Source of the DNA: Paguma larvata
Lineage: Eukaryota > Chordata > Mammalia > Carnivora > Viverridae
Length of the DNA stretch: 64,000 nucleotides
Direction of reading: 5' to 3'
NCBI GenBank assembly: GCA_030068075.1
Contig: CM057841.1
Location: 38,047,030 to 38,111,029, forward strand
Made by a program: the position numbers and the translations under genes. Under the pieces are notes generated by a model. It did not search any database. It was not told the origin of the DNA and was given only the letters and a program-made list of their open reading frames with translations. This document shows, piece by piece, positions 32,615 to 43,979 of the stretch (position 1 is the stretch's first letter; every line of letters begins with the position of its first letter).

Positions 32615-32826
32615 TATTTTATTTTGAGCATTTTTATTTTATTTTTGAGAGACATAGAGACAGAGCGTGAGCAAAGGAAGGGCAGAGAGAGAGGGAGACA
32701 CAGAATCTGAAGCAGGCTCCAGGCTCGTCAGCATAGAGCCCGACGTGGGGCTCAAACTCACAGACTGTGAGATCATGACCTGAGCTGAAGTCGGCCGCTT
32801 AACCTACTGAGCCACCCAGGGCGCCC
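32615..32826 (-). mobile_element. felid tRNA-Lys SINE (SINEC_Fc type)
   Basis: Full-length, close to consensus: 'gatcatgacctgagctgaagtcggccgcttaacctactgagccacccagggcgcccc'. A perfect 16-bp target-site duplication CTTATTTAGTGTATTT lies at 32599-32614 and 32827-32842 (its first base overlaps the end of the C run). One of the cleaner copies here. Confidence 0.96.
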
Positions 32827-32842
32827 CTTATTTAGTGTATTT

Positions 32843-33676
32843 GAAAATAATTGTTGAACCTGCAGAAAAAAATGCATGCATACTTTATGGATTGTTTTCT
32901 GTTTCTTAAAGCTGTGTGTGAATAAGTTGCTGAGACAATGCCCCAAAATCCTCACACAACTTACTGTGCATTTTCTACAATAAAAACATTCTTCTACCTG
33001 ACCACAGTACAATCCTGTCCATCAGAAATTTAACATTGATACATAAGTACCATTGTATTCTTAGACTTCCTTCAAGTTTTGCTAGTAGATGCAAAGGTGC
33101 CCTTTTATAACAAAGGGAAATAGTCTAGAATTTAGTATCTCTTTATTTTCCTTCAACCTAAGAGCATCTTCTATCTTCCCTTGCCCTCTGAGGGCCTTAT
33201 TCCTCTTGAAGATTACAAGTCACTTAACATTGGAGAATATCTCAATTAGAGCTTATCTGAAAATTTCTTATGATCAGATTCAGGCTATGCATCTGTGGCA
33301 AGAATTATGCAAAATCAGTGCTGCGTTGTTCTCATCGTATCTCATCACATGACGCCCAGTTCTCTCTGTCTCATTGTAGGTTGATGTTCACACTTGGATC
33401 CCTTGTATAAAGCCTGTCTAGCAGACTTTTCCATTGTAAATTAGTCAGTTTTCCTTTACAATTAACAAGTATTTTATAGGGAGCTACTTTGAAACTATAG
33501 ACATAATCCAGTTCTGATAAAACTTTCAATACATCCGTTCATTTAAATAAGAGTGTAGATTAGTGATTTCATATTTTATTCAATGGATTGCCATTTGTTA
33601 CTCCTGTTCCCTATTTTGAGTCTCAACTTTCCCCAGACTGGCCAGAGCCCCTTCAGTGAGACTTCTTGCTCCTTTT
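32843..33676. other. unique sequence, no gene seen
   Basis: No recognised repeat or exon. The 87-codon frame at 33089-33352 has no domain. Confidence 0.42.
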
Positions 33677-33687
33677 GAAATTGCCAC

Positions 33688-33840
33688 TGAGACACCTAGG
33701 TGGCTCAGTCGGTTGAGCATCCGACTTCCCATCAGGTCATGATCTCACAGGTTATGGGTTTAAGCCCCATGTCAGGCTCTGTACTGTCAGCCTGCTATGA
33801 GTTCTGCGTTTCCTTCTCTCTCTGCCCCTCCCCGATTCAT

Positions 33841-33881
<41 letters not shown>

Positions 33882-33909
33882 CTCAAAAATAAACATAAAG
33901 AAATAAAAA
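33688..33909 (+). mobile_element. felid tRNA-Lys SINE with long (CT)n
   Basis: Head 'gacacctaggtggctcagtcggttgagc', B box region 'gggtttaagcccc', then an uninterrupted (CT)n of about 34 bases ending in (GT)n at 33841-33881, and 'ctcaaaaataaac'. The flanks 'gaaattgccac' (33677-33687) and 'gaaattcccca' (33910-33920) are an imperfect target duplication. The 148-codon frame on the opposite strand reads through the CT tract and is spurious. Confidence 0.92.
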
Positions 33910-33920
33910 GAAATTCCCCA

Positions 33921-34469
33921 CCATCCATTAGTACCTCTCTGCTTTCTGATTTAAGATGCTCCAGGCACAATTTTATGCCTTTCTCTACCTGACTGGACTC
34001 TAACAAACTGCTCTGGATCACACAACAATCATGAACCTGGCATGCACACCTACCTTCCTCAGTCTCACCTGGATTATCTGGGAAGAGAAGAGAAGGGAAG
34101 GATAAGAGGAAAAGGAAGTGGATGCAAAGACTTTTGGCAGACCTTGCAGTTGGAAAGAATTCTGGATAACTGTGACAGCATGGATGTAAAACAAGCATGG
34201 TGTATTAAAAGTCATTCTCCTAATTCATTAAATACTTATAAAATGCAAGTCAGCTCAGTGGCAGGATGCAAGGTTAGAGAGGTAGACTGATTCCAGTGTG
34301 TGAAGAACAGTGAGCTTCTGTTGAACACAGAGTCTGCATCTGCTTCATTGGATGCCCGGTAAATATTTAATGAATGAATCTTTAATGGCTTTTATACATT
34401 CAAAATCACCACTGGGAAGCAGCCTGGAGAAAGGTAGAACTACGGAATCCTAGAAATATGATCTTGGTT
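33921..34469. other. unique sequence, no gene seen
   Basis: A purine-rich stretch 'ggaagagaagagaagggaaggataagaggaaaaggaag' at about 34080-34120. 'ccggtaaatatttaatgaatgaatc' at about 34355 may be an L2 3' end. No exon seen. Confidence 0.4.
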
Positions 34470-34650
34470 CTTGAAAGAATATCCTCACCTTACATGCTAG
34501 TAAACTCCTACTCATTCCTCAAGTTTCTGCCCTACCTCGTGGGAATCTTTCCTAATTCTCAGCCATCTTTTAAGTTAGATGCTCCCTGATCTGTCTTTCT
34601 GCAACACTATGCACATTTGTATCTTAACACTGAATCAGCAAGGTTAGATT
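34470..34650 (+). repeat. L2 LINE fragment
   Basis: 'aaactcctactcattcctcaagtttctgccctacctcgtgggaatctttcctaattctcagcc...gctccctgatctgtctttctgcaacactatgcacattt' follows the L2 order around 'actcatcctttaagactc...ggaagccttccctga'. Confidence 0.65.
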
Positions 34651-35239
34651 AACTGCTTATGACAGGAAAACACAGATAATGGTGGCTTGAACAAGATGAG
34701 AATTCATTTCTTTCACATAATCTTACATAGAAAAGATTAGAGAACTTCAAGACTGTCAGGATCTTTATACGCTGTTCCTGTGCGATTCTTAATATGTCAC
34801 CTCATGGTCTAAGATGGCCCCTCAAATCTAGACATCATGTCTGAATTAAGGAGGAAGACATAAAGAAATGTGGGCTATCTCTCTACGAGGACAACTCTTG
34901 AAATTGTTCACAACTACATTTAGTATTAATTTAACAGAAAGGAGTTACATGGTTATACCTTACTATACAGATGAGTAGGAAATGTAATTGAATTGCTGGT
35001 TACCACTAGTCTCAGTAAATATCAGGGGTTCCTTTACTAAGGAAGGACGGAGGAATGGGTTTGGGGGAACAAATCCATTAGTCTGTGCCAAAATCATTAG
35101 CACATGTGTTAGGAGCATATGTTTATATGTCCATTGCTCCCAGATTGGATTCATGTATTCATTTGTACATTTATTCATTGAAGAAATGTGTATTAACACT
35201 GACTATCTTACAGTTTATTTGCATTGTGGTAGAGGTGGA
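34651..35239. other. unique sequence, no gene seen
   Basis: 'agcaaggttagattaactgcttatgacaggaaaacacagataatggtggcttgaacaagatgagaattcatttctttcacataa' at 34640-34720 has the look of an old repeat I cannot name. Frames at 34963-35257 lie antiparallel to each other and have no domain. Confidence 0.4.
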
Positions 35240-35375
35240 CATTTTTCAGCAGGTTAAATGAAATGTTAGGAATTCCCTCAAAGTATGTATAACCGTGAAT
35301 TTCCCTTAAATCCCCAGTGTCATCAGCAGTCTCTAGCACGAGATATATTCAAAAACTGTTGTTAATTAAATGAAG
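35240..35375 (+). repeat. L2 LINE 3'-end fragment
   Basis: 'ttcccttaaatccccagtgtcatcagcagtctctagcacgagatatattcaaaaactgttgttaattaaatgaagg' resembles the terminal 'tgtatccccagcgcctagcacagtgcctggcacatagtaggtgctcaataaatgtttgttgaatgaatg'. Confidence 0.5.
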
Positions 35376-35444
35376 GGAAAGATTAGAAACAACATAGTGT
35401 TTTCTAGAAAGTTATATTCAAGAAGCCTAAACAATACAGAAGAT

Positions 35445-35655
35445 GAAAACCCAGTTTCTGAAGAAAAACTCTTTGGGTTTAGTTTCTACCGCTGTCACTT
35501 GCTGAATGACCCTGGAGAAATTATTTAACTTTCTTTAGAATGGGAATATAATAGCTCTTCCTCATGGTGTTTCAGCAGGATCAAATTAGATGGTGTGTGG
35601 CAGAGGCATAGAAGAATATATGACACATGGTAAATGTTCGATGAATTTTATGTTT
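35445..35655 (+). repeat. MIR element
   Basis: 'ctaccgctgtcacttgctgaatgaccctggagaaattatttaactttctttagaatgggaatataatagctcttcctcatggtgtttcagcaggatcaaattagatgg...atgacacatggtaaatgttcgatga' is a nearly complete MIR core and tail. Confidence 0.8.
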
Positions 35656-35659
35656 TTCT

Positions 35660-36344
35660 AGGATAAACATAAAGAGGACTGCCTCTTTCTTATACTGCTC
35701 TTTTAGACTAGCCTCATTGATTAATTCTATCGAGCCCAGTCCCATCCCCTCAGTGACAGAATCCCAACAGCCATCTGTAAGCTCCAGGTAAAATATGTTT
35801 TCAGCAGGACAAGGATGAAAACACCACCCTGTGCCTTGTGCTACCATTGTGCCAATTACTCAGCTAAAAATGCTATCAAAGAGGTATTTTCAAATAGAGT
35901 AATATCTATCTGCTCACATTAAAGCTGTTTTCCAGCTGCAAATCATGATGGTTACAATCCATAATAATTTTTTTCCAAGTTTAGGGAGGATGAGAGATAA
36001 AACCTAGAACAGATTATAGGGCAGTATATAATGAGTAGAATATTAGCAAAGTTTCTTTTTTTTTAAATTACATTCACATTTGAAATCTAGAAACCCTAAG
36101 GTCTTTCATGAAACCACACGGTCCCTTCTTCTCCTTTCATTCCTTCTAAAAGGAATCTCTTACTTTTTTGGGGAAAATAAAAAAAAAAGAGAAGTGATTA
36201 GTTCCTACAAAACAGAGTTACAAAGGAAATCCATCAGATTAAAGCTTTTCCACTAAAGAACAAGAAAGTAGGAAGACAAATGTACCTGGATGTGTTGGCA
36301 GGGAGGAAAAGAACCAGTTTGTTTGGTTACCCTGCTTTGTGTCC
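35660..36344. other. unique sequence, no gene seen
   Basis: The segment at about 35900-35990 ('ctcacattaaagctgttttccagctgcaaatcatgatggttac') is complex and non-repetitive. The 88-codon frame at 35581-35847 partly overlaps the MIR and is not supported. Confidence 0.4.
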
Positions 36345-36349
36345 AGACT

Positions 36350-36570
36350 GATGCCAAAGTGGATCAGAGTGCAAGCTTTGAACTTGAGAAAGCAGTTTCA
36401 AATACTGGCTCTACCACTTACATAGTGATTGTGAGAAAGCTACTTGATTTGTCTATACCTCAGTTTCCTCATCTGCAAAATAGGGTAAGTATCTATGTCA
36501 TAAAGGTTCAACAGACTTGCAAAACAATTATTCCATGTCAGACTCATAGCACATATTGAAAAATATTAAG
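36350..36570 (+). repeat. MIR element
   Basis: 'tcagagtgcaagctttgaacttgagaaagcagtttcaaatactggctctaccacttacatagtgattgtgagaaagctacttgatttgtctatacctcagtttcctcatctgcaaaatagggtaag' keeps the MIR core at high similarity. Confidence 0.85.
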
Positions 36571-36659
36571 TATTTTACAAAGAAGATGGTGGCTGAGAGT
36601 TTAGAATTAAAGTCTCAGATGAACAAACTAAAAAACCAAATAAATCCTTACACTCTATC

Positions 36660-36745
36660 TCCAGCTATTTTCACTTAATTGTAATTACTTTCAAACCTCC
36701 CCAAGTGATTTAAGAATACAGCTATACTTGAGAAGCATTGCACTA
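36660..36745 (+). mobile_element. MER5-like MITE end
   Basis: 'aaacctccccaagtgatttaagaatacagctatacttgagaagcattgcacta' matches the MER5 3' end 'agctccccaggtgattctgatgcacagc...tgagaaccactgcacta'. Short and decayed. Confidence 0.5.
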
Positions 36746-36773
36746 AGCTTAGCACTTAAAATTTAGCACCTAG

Positions 36774-36978
36774 AGGGGTGCCTGGGTGGCTTAGTCAGTT
36801 AAGCATGGCTCAGGTCATGATCTCACAGTTTGTGGGTTCGAGCCCCGTGTTGGGCTCTGTGCTGACAGCTCAGGATCTATGTCTACTTTGGAATCTATGT
36901 CTCCCTCTCTCTCTGCCCTGCCCTGCTCATGCTCTCTCTCTCTCTGTCTCTCAAAAATAAATATGAAATCTATAAAAT
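36774..36978 (+). mobile_element. felid tRNA-Lys SINE
   Basis: Head 'aggggtgcctgggtggcttagtcagttaagc', an intact B box 'gggttcgagcccc', (CT)n and 'ctcaaaaataaat'. A small deletion removes the segment between the A box region and 'atggctcaggtcatg'. The target duplications are AATTTAGCACCTAG (36760-36773) and AATTTAGCATCCAG (36979-36992), with two differences. Confidence 0.94.
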
Positions 36979-36994
36979 AATTTAGCATCCAGCA

Positions 36995-37155
36995 ATATTA
37001 CTAGAAAATCTTATTAAATGACAGATTTCCAGGCCTATCTTCTCAGATTTCTGGCTCAGTAAGTCTTAACTGGAGCCTGAGAACTTGGCTTGAACAAGTA
37101 CATAGGTCATGCTGATGTTGGTCTAGGAACTGCACTTTGAAACCACTGCTCTGGA
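36995..37155 (+). mobile_element. MER5A-like MITE (hAT-Charlie)
   Basis: 'tgacagatttccaggcctatcttctcagatttctggctcagtaagtcttaactggagcctgagaacttggcttgaacaag...taggtcatgctgatgttggtctaggaactgcactttgaaaccactg' follows MER5A from the middle to the inverted terminal end. Confidence 0.78.
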
Positions 37156-37889
37156 CTCTGCTACTTCTACTAGGATGAGCTTCCCCAGAAATGCTTCTTG
37201 ATCCACCATATAACTAAGTTCAGGGTATGACTACTCCAATGGCCTTCAGATATGCCTGGGTGGACATAAAGCCTACGATGGCAACTGCAGTTTACACAGT
37301 AGTGGCAACTGCCAAACTTCCCTTTCAGTGTTCCCAACTAACCACCTGCCAAAACCATTACCCTGTAATGAGTATTCAATTAAGCAAATACTTTTTTGGA
37401 AAACTTATCTCTGAGCACTGAAACACCATTTTGTCTTTACTGACGAGGTAATTTTTCTCTGTCCTGGAGACATTGTTGGAGTCATATTACTCACAAGAAG
37501 GCTTATATTTCTAAGACAGACTCATGGGGGTCTGTCTAGTGGTGCCCATTATGACACCAGGATATGCCATGGAAAAAGAACTTGGGTAGAGGACTTCCTT
37601 CAATAGGAGGCTACAGTTTTGCTACAGATATGAAGTTTACCACTGCATGTGATCTCTGAAACAAATAAGCAGAGAGGCTCCAGAAGCAGTGAGGACTTTT
37701 GCGCTTGGTAAGAATGACTTAGAAAAGGAGATCATTGAGTTGTACTGAGATATACACTTACCTTACTTAGTTAAAAATTAGGAAATAATGTCTCCCCAAG
37801 CTTTGGAAAAACTAATTGTGACTTTTTGCCATTAGTAGTGAATAACATATAATTTATTTGTGTACCTTTTACATGATAAATTTAGGGAG
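37156..37889. other. unique sequence, no gene seen
   Basis: The 64-codon frame at 37227-37421 is not supported by any motif. No repeat recognised. Confidence 0.42.
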
Positions 37890-37894
37890 GTGAT

Positions 37895-38125
37895 CTATAC
37901 ATAGTATTAAGTCTAGGTATGCCTGCACAGCTAAGTTTAAATTCTATCTCCAGGACTCCACAGCACCATAAACCTGAACATGTCATTACACCTCTCCAAA
38001 CTCCTATTTCTGTTCTGTAAAATGCAGTAAGGATAATTAATAACTGAGATGTTGTAAGGATTCAGAGACGTAACATAAAACAAGCACTTGTCATGTATTA
38101 TCTTGTATGCAAGATCTATCATTTA
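37895..38125 (+). repeat. MIR element
   Basis: 'aagtttaaattctatctccaggactccacagcac...aacctgaacatgtcattacacctctccaaactcctatttctgttctgtaaaatgcagtaaggataattaataactgagatgttgtaaggattcagagacg' matches MIR through the 'ttgttgtgaggatt' motif. Confidence 0.7.
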
Positions 38126-38799
38126 ATAAGAATTTACTGTTCTATGTTATAGACATATATAAGCAGCTACTCTTTCGTATACATACAAAGCATAATATAG
38201 ACAGTATTTATTAATACATTAAGCTAATATGTAAGGGGTTGCTTTAGGAATGGCATGGTTTTGTCACTAGATACTGAGTTTTTATGGAACAAAATAGCTT
38301 CATCTTAAGGACAGGGATGGGCAGTATCATGCTTTGATTTAGTCAGTAAGAGTCACAAAGTGAGCAAGGCAGAGGAGAGTGGTATAGAGATAGAGTTGTC
38401 AGAAACAGCTCCCATTCCAAGAGACTCATTTTTCTAATGTGATAATTGCTATTTATTTTATAGGCTTGCACATGACATATCACCACTGAAACTGCTTCTA
38501 ATTCTGCTTTTATTATTAACCTCACTTTTCAATTCTTTATCGACCTTGGGCAAGACTATTTTCCTCTTCATAGCATCAATAGAAAAGCTAGTTCAAGTTT
38601 GCTTTAAAAGAAATTAATCTCAAAGCTATTCCCACATTTTAAAAGGACCTTGTATGAGGATGTTAATAGCTGCTATTAGGCTTGGAATCAGCCCTTCCCT
38701 AAGAGGGAAACAAAAGTGCAGGTTTAGTGTCATTCGATCAGAGAAACTAATAGGATGGCCGTGAAATGCCATGACAGAGCTGCCTTGTGCACGACAAAG
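38126..38799. other. unique sequence, no gene seen
   Basis: No repeat or exon recognised; A/T-rich to about 38260. Confidence 0.42.
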
Positions 38800-38804
38800 A
38801 CTAG

Positions 38805-38940
38805 ACAGAACCGGCGTGTGCCCAGATCTGACACCTTCTAGCTGAGTGTCTTATATAAGTTCTTAACCCTCTCTCTATTGCAGTTTTTTCATCTGTAAAA
38901 TGTAAATATCAATCCATATAGTGCTTTAAGTCAATTCCCT
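38805..38940 (+). repeat. MIR fragment
   Basis: 'ccagatctgacaccttctagctgagtgtcttatataagttcttaaccctctctctattgcagttttttcatctgtaaaatgtaaat' is the MIR core. Confidence 0.75.
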
Positions 38941-39229
38941 GTACCTATTTTCTGAAGTACACACATGAAAGACAGGGAGGAAAGAAAGAAGGAAGAGGGT
39001 GGGGAGAGACAGAAAAACAGACACACAGAGAGAGAAGCCTCCATAGTTTGACAAAAATGCATATTATGTAAAGATAACAAACAGAATCTTTTAAATCAAG
39101 CCTTGGTAGCAATGGCCGCGTTTTTTTCATCACTCCACCTATGACTTATACTCACAGTTTCATGTTTTGGGCTTCCCAGGGGGTATCCCTTCAAGTTTTC
39201 CCAGAGACAGGCATCAAAGGAAGGAAAGC

Positions 39230-39422
39230 AGCCAGTGACTGAGTGCCGACATTCCAAGTATAAAGTACAATTGCACTTAACACAGTAACCTTATGAGTTA
39301 GGCACTTTCGATCTTCAATTTTGCAAAGTGGAGCCCAAGGTTAACAAGTTGATGTGAGGTATCTGGGTTCACAAGATTGGTAAAAAAGGAAATCTATGAG
39401 TGTGAACTGCTCTAGCTTCAAA
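39230..39422 (-). repeat. MIR element
   Basis: 'actgagtgccgacattccaagtataaagtacaattgcacttaacacagtaaccttatgagttaggcactttcgatcttcaattttgcaaagtggagcccaaggttaacaagttgatgtgaggtatctgggtt' is a reverse MIR or MIR-like element. Confidence 0.6.
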
Positions 39423-40314
39423 GTCTGTGTAAGTGACTACCGTTGGGTTCTGTGCTGCACCTGTCATGTCTGGAAAATCAGAAAATAACTAAACAGATTG
39501 TGGCAATAGGTCGTCCTCAGAATCTCAGAACAATGTGTACCAGGCAAGATTTTAGCACTTGTTTAAAAATGTTCTATGAAAGAAGATACTCCTCATGCTC
39601 ACACAGACTTCCCTTCAGACGGAACCCCTTGTAGTAAGTTTATAGATCGAGTGACATTCTAGGCAATTAAGGCCTCAAAGAGCCTAGAAAGGATGCATAC
39701 GTTTTCAAAAATAATTTCCACTGTGGCAGAAATGCAAATTGACTGAAGTTACAGTGTCACTCAGAAGTTTGCTAGTCTTTTTAAGAATGACATTAAGCAG
39801 TGACAGACAATTGACAGGGACAGCCACTTCAATGGAGGTTGACAGAAGGACTGGAATGCCTTAAGAAGAGGGAAAAAAAAATCCAGTGGTGTATATGCAT
39901 AATGAGGGATTGTTTTCTTCCCGTTCTTTCTTTTTCCATATTTTTAGAAATACGTGTCGATATATGTCCTTCCCTAATTTTTAAAATACAAAGCCCCTCC
40001 TTTATATTTATCTTTTATGATCTCAGGTAGCAATTACTCCTTTGCATTTAAATAAAAACACCTTAACTAAATAAAACAGAGTTTATAAAACAGAGCATGT
40101 GGTACCATCTGCAGAATAGTGCCGAGAATTTGGGGGAAATCTGGAGATGACTGCATTTTTTGCATCTACAACAGGCTCAAAATAAAGAGCTTTGAGTATT
40201 TTCTTGAAAGCTCTCAAGTCAGAATGCTTCGAACTGGTTTCTCATCATATAACTAAATGAGCATAGATTAGCTTGTGACCAGATAATATTGACACCTTAG
40301 ATCTAGAAAGAAAC
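39423..40314. other. unique sequence, no gene seen
   Basis: Frames at 39443-39634 and 39839-40030 have no domain. No named repeat. Confidence 0.42.
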
Positions 40315-40317
40315 TTC

Positions 40318-40440
40318 TGATGGTAAATTTTACAGGCATGAAACCGGGGGCATAGTTGGGCAAAAAGTTTTGCCACCTTTTCTCAGCTAGTAAATGTCAG
40401 AACTTGGACTGAACCTCAAGTCCCTGTCCTGCTCCACATC
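40318..40440 (-). repeat. MIR fragment
   Basis: 'ttttacaggcatgaaaccgggggcatagttgggcaaaaagttttgccaccttttctcagctagtaaatgtcagaacttggactgaacctcaagtcc' corresponds to reverse MIR around 'cacacagctagtaagtgg...gggattcgaacccaggtc'. Confidence 0.68.
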
Positions 40441-41504
40441 ACTGTCACTCGCTAAAAGGAATATGACTTCCAAGAGAGATGCAAAGTTCCTCTGATCACT
40501 GTCTGAGCTATGTTATAGTACTATGTATAGTAATATAATAGTAATATGTAGATATGCAGTAATATATATACTTACATACAGTTTAAGGTACCATTACTAT
40601 AGTAGTTACACAATAGCTATAACTACAGTATTTTTACTGCATATAATTTTGTGGATTCTGGTGTGATGCATGAAACCCATTTCAATCCAACAGAGCTGAC
40701 GTTTCCTGAGCACTCACCATGTGACAATTACTCCGCTAGACTTCAGGACACAAAGAATAAGTCAAATTCCTGACCTTTTCCGAGTACCTTTTTTTCAATA
40801 ATACATGTGTTTGTCTTGTAATTACATCTTGTAGAACCTTGACTATTACCTTCATTTAGCTTTAAAAATGTACTATAACAAAAATAAAATTAAAAATAAA
40901 AAACCAGAAGATGTCTGACAATAGGATTTCTGCTCTCTAAGTAACAGTGAGCTGCCACGCCAAGAGGTGGTCAAACAAGATAAACAATGTCTTGTTCACC
41001 TCTACATCCGATAATCTATTCTGAAGACATGTTCCATGAAACGTGAACTCATGAAACAAGAAGGAGTCTCTGTTTTCCTCCCTCTTTTATGAAGACATGG
41101 TTGGCTGTGGAAGTGCAAGAAGCAAAAGAGATTCCAGCTCACTTTAAAAGATATTTAAGACAATATCTGTATTGGAACATAAAATAAAACCCAAGCAACA
41201 AATAGGTTTTCTGAATATAGGGTCTTACACTCAATAGTGAGATATTCAGTAGTGAGAGTCCAGAGAAATAATGGAAACCACAGAAAAGCTTTCATGCTTT
41301 CACACCTTGGACATGTCTTTCTCTGATTAGTAAGGAACAAGAGGGAAGAGGGATTTTAGTGCTCAAAGGTTTTCTTTGACTGCTGTCGAACACCCATTCC
41401 CATTGATAGCATAAAAAGATCATTAGTCTTTAATGAAACCATAAAAGAAGAATCTTAGGCAAACATGAGCTTGAGCTCTCTTTTTTAGCTCTCTTTCATT
41501 TTTC
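40441..41504. other. unique AT-rich sequence, no gene seen
   Basis: A TA-rich stretch covers 40510-40640 (repeated 'atagtaatat', 'atatagtaat'). About 40695-40770 ('ttcctgagcactcaccatgtgacaattactccgctagacttcaggacacaaagaataag') resembles a common old repeat segment of unsettled family. Confidence 0.4.
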
Positions 41505-41509
41505 TCCTC

Positions 41510-41722
41510 ACAACTTTATGAGGCAGAGGACTTGAATAAGCGGACATTCGAGTCAGATGTCCTGGTTCTAATTCCATGTTTATTAATTACCAGCTCTGAG
41601 AACTTGGCCAAGTAAGTGCTCTCGATTTCTTTCATTAGCTTACCAATAGTAATACTGTTGCTTCTTGGAATACCCATTATATTTATTGAATCATAAAGAT
41701 ATATACCCTGAGAACAATACAA
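41510..41722 (+). repeat. MIR element
   Basis: 'attcgagtcagatgtcctggttctaattccatgtttattaattaccagctctgagaacttggccaagtaag...tctttcattagcttaccaatagtaatactgttgcttcttgg' follows MIR order. Confidence 0.65.
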
Positions 41723-41894
41723 AATATTTGAAATTAAGACTAATTTTGAAAATCTAAGAAGAGTTATCGTGCATCTACTTCACACTGCTCTCCTACTTTT
41801 GAAAGCAATAAAACATAGTTGTCCATTTAAAGTATCAACTGATTATAATTGGTAAAGAATTAAAAATCACAGAGGTGACATATTTTGCCGAAAA

Positions 41895-42135
41895 TCAGAG
41901 TAGAAGTTAAGAGAATAGTTTCTAGAGTGAGAGTCTAGACCCATCATTTGCAAACCATGTGACCTTGCTAGATACCAAACCTTAGGGTCAGCATATATAT
42001 AACATTTAATATTTGAAATCCAAATAGTGCTCATACCTACTTTATAAGATTGTTTTGATTATTAATAAAAATACAAATGTATTGAATACAATGCTTGACA
42101 CATAGTCAGTGATCAATAAAAGTTATTATTGTTAA
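41895..42135 (+). repeat. MIR element
   Basis: 'aagagaatagtttctagagtgagagtctagacccatcatttgcaaaccatgtgaccttgc', 'tcatacctactttataagattgttttgattattaataaa', 'gaatacaatgcttgacacatagtcagtgatcaataaaagttattattgtta' cover MIR head, core and tail. Confidence 0.82.
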
Positions 42136-42535
42136 TAACCTTTGCTCATAAGCCAATGCACAGCAATCAGTGATTTATTGGTGCTCATCAAATTTGCTAT
42201 CTTATGGGGTAAGTATTGAATTATTCTACCTCGACATCTAACAGTGTCCTTACAAACAGTAGGATCTCAATAAGAATTTGCTTAATGATTAAACAATGAA
42301 TTTTCAAAAGCAAAAATAGTATTTAACCTTAGTTTTACTTTCACTAGTAAGTTTTCAGTTAGTTTCCATTACTATATTTAGAATGCCTACATCTGAGAGA
42401 ATAATGCTAGTTGTGTGCCCACGAGTAAATCATTTTCTCTTCAAATTCCTCAATTTACTGAGACAAATGAATGCAGTGGATAAATTTGTGACTTATTTAG
42501 AAATCTATGCTGCAAAGTCTATTACAAATCACTGG
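42136..42535. other. unique sequence, no gene seen
   Basis: 'cgacatctaacagtgtccttacaaacagtaggatctcaataagaatttgcttaatgatt' at 42232-42290 may be another L2/MIR end. The 82-codon frame at 42383-42631 runs into the following SINE and is spurious. Confidence 0.4.
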
Positions 42536-42540
42536 CCTTT

Positions 42541-42716
42541 GGAGGACCTTGGGTGTCCAACTCTTGATTTCAGCTCAGGTCATGATCTCAGCCCCATGTC
42601 AGGTTCTGTGCTGAGTTTGGAGCCTGCCTAAGATTCTCTCTCTCTCCCTCTCTCTCCCACTCTGCTGCTCTCCCTCACTCACACTCTCTCTTGCTCTAAA
42701 TTAAAACTTAAAACAA
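42541..42716 (+). mobile_element. felid tRNA-Lys SINE, partially deleted
   Basis: The head is eroded ('ggaggaccttgggtgtccaac') and 'gatctca' joins directly to 'gccccatgtcaggttctgtgctgag', so the sequence around the B box is deleted. (CT)n and an A-rich tail remain. No target duplication found. Such a copy should lack pol III promoter function. Confidence 0.85.
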
Positions 42717-42929
42717 GACAAAACTAGTTGTACAATCTTTAAACTCTTTCCCCCGAATCTCAGGTGATACAAAAGAACAATATATGTGACTACAAATTAG
42801 TAAACTTTAAACAAAACAAAGAAAAACACAAATAACTGTGATTTATCTTTACCTAAATGTTTGACATTAAAACATTAAAACCTATTCATGACAACCATTC
42901 TCTCTCAAGAACTTTTAAATACAATGTCA

Positions 42930-43283
42930 TTGTCAAGTACTAGATGATTTGGCTCATATGTGGAATCTTACAAAAATTAAACATGAAGAAACAAAAAAAA
43001 GCAAAATAAAAAAAGATAGAAAACAAACAGTTGCCAGAGGGAAGGGGGTGGGGAGCAGGAAAAATGGGTGAAAGGGAGCGAGAGATACAGGCTTACGGAA
43101 TGAATAAGGTGCAGCATAGAGAATACAGTCAATGATACTGGAATAGCACTGTATGGTCATAGATGGTGGCTTCACTTGTGCTGAGCTAGCAAAACATACA
43201 GAGATGTTGAATCACTATGTTGTACACCTGAAACTAATGTAACGTCCTGTGTCAACTATACTCAAAAAATTAAAAATAAACAA
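42930..43283 (+). mobile_element. LINE-1 3'-end fragment (old L1M type)
   Basis: 'gatttggctcatatgtggaatcttac', 'gttgccagagggaagggggtggggagc', 'aggtgcagcatagagaatacagtcaatgatactgg', 'gtgctgagctagc', 'gttgaatcactatgttgtacacctgaaactaatgtaacg' and 'tgtcaactatactc' then A-rich tail. This is the standard end of old L1 elements. Confidence 0.88.
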
Positions 43284-43290
43284 ATACAAT

Positions 43291-43750
43291 ATCCATTTAC
43301 TTAGATGGATTTCATTGTTTCATTGTAAGTAAAAAAAATCCAGTTTTACATATGATCAAATTTTAGTGAAGTATCTTTTACCCGATTAAGTAAAATTATA
43401 TTGAATTCACCTTTGCTAATTGCAATACGTCACCCCAATATTATTCTGAAGAAATTAGAAGCTCATTTTAGGTGCAAAAGACAATTCTTGCTGGGCAATT
43501 CTGCTGCCTATTATTTTCATTTAAATTGGAATTACAATGTATTTCTTCGGGTCTGTATTTCTTCAATGTTAATGCATTTCTTCCAAAACACTGCTCTCCA
43601 AAACAGTGGTCCAATTAGTGTGACCAACCTAAGTGGATTACCTGTGACTTGCCTAGTTGTAGCACTGAAATTCCCACATCAGGAGAAACCTCTCAGCTCT
43701 GGACAAACAGATGGTTGGTCACTCTAACTGAAAGTAAAAGGATATAAGTG
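43291..43750. other. unique sequence, no gene seen
   Basis: The 108-codon frame at 43401-43727 has no recognisable domain. Its start has no strong context and no flanking splice sites stand out; regarded as chance. Confidence 0.42.
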
Positions 43751-43754
43751 TATT

Positions 43755-43979
43755 TAGATGGGAGCGTTTTTGCCTCTCCCCAGCCCTCACCCCAATGGAT
43801 GCTTGATAATGTTTGGAGACATTTTTGGTGGCCACAACTTTTGGGGAGGGCTGGTTGCTAGTGGCACCTGTGAGGTAGCGGCCAGGCCAGAAATGCTGCA
43901 GAACATCACAGCACAGGCCCTCACAAGAAAGAATGGTCTGGTCCAAAACGTCAATCAGTGCCACTTTTGAGAAACCTTG
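43755..43979 (+). mobile_element. MER20 MITE (hAT-Charlie)
   Basis: 'gcttgataatgtttggagacatttttggtggccacaacttttggggaggg', 'ctagtggcacctgtgaggtagcggccaggccagaaatgctgcagaacatcacagcacagg', 'agaatggtctggtccaaaacgtcaatcagtgccacttttgagaaacctt' match MER20 end to end at about its usual 220 bp. In other mammals MER20 copies have been reported as hormone-responsive regulatory elements, but nothing here shows that for this copy. Confidence 0.88.

Noticed and set aside
33752..34198. 148-codon frame on the - strand with R/E repeats
   Set aside because: Much of it is the reverse translation of a felid SINE and its (CT)n tract.
43401..43727. 108-codon + frame
   Set aside because: No recognisable motif and no splice or promoter support.
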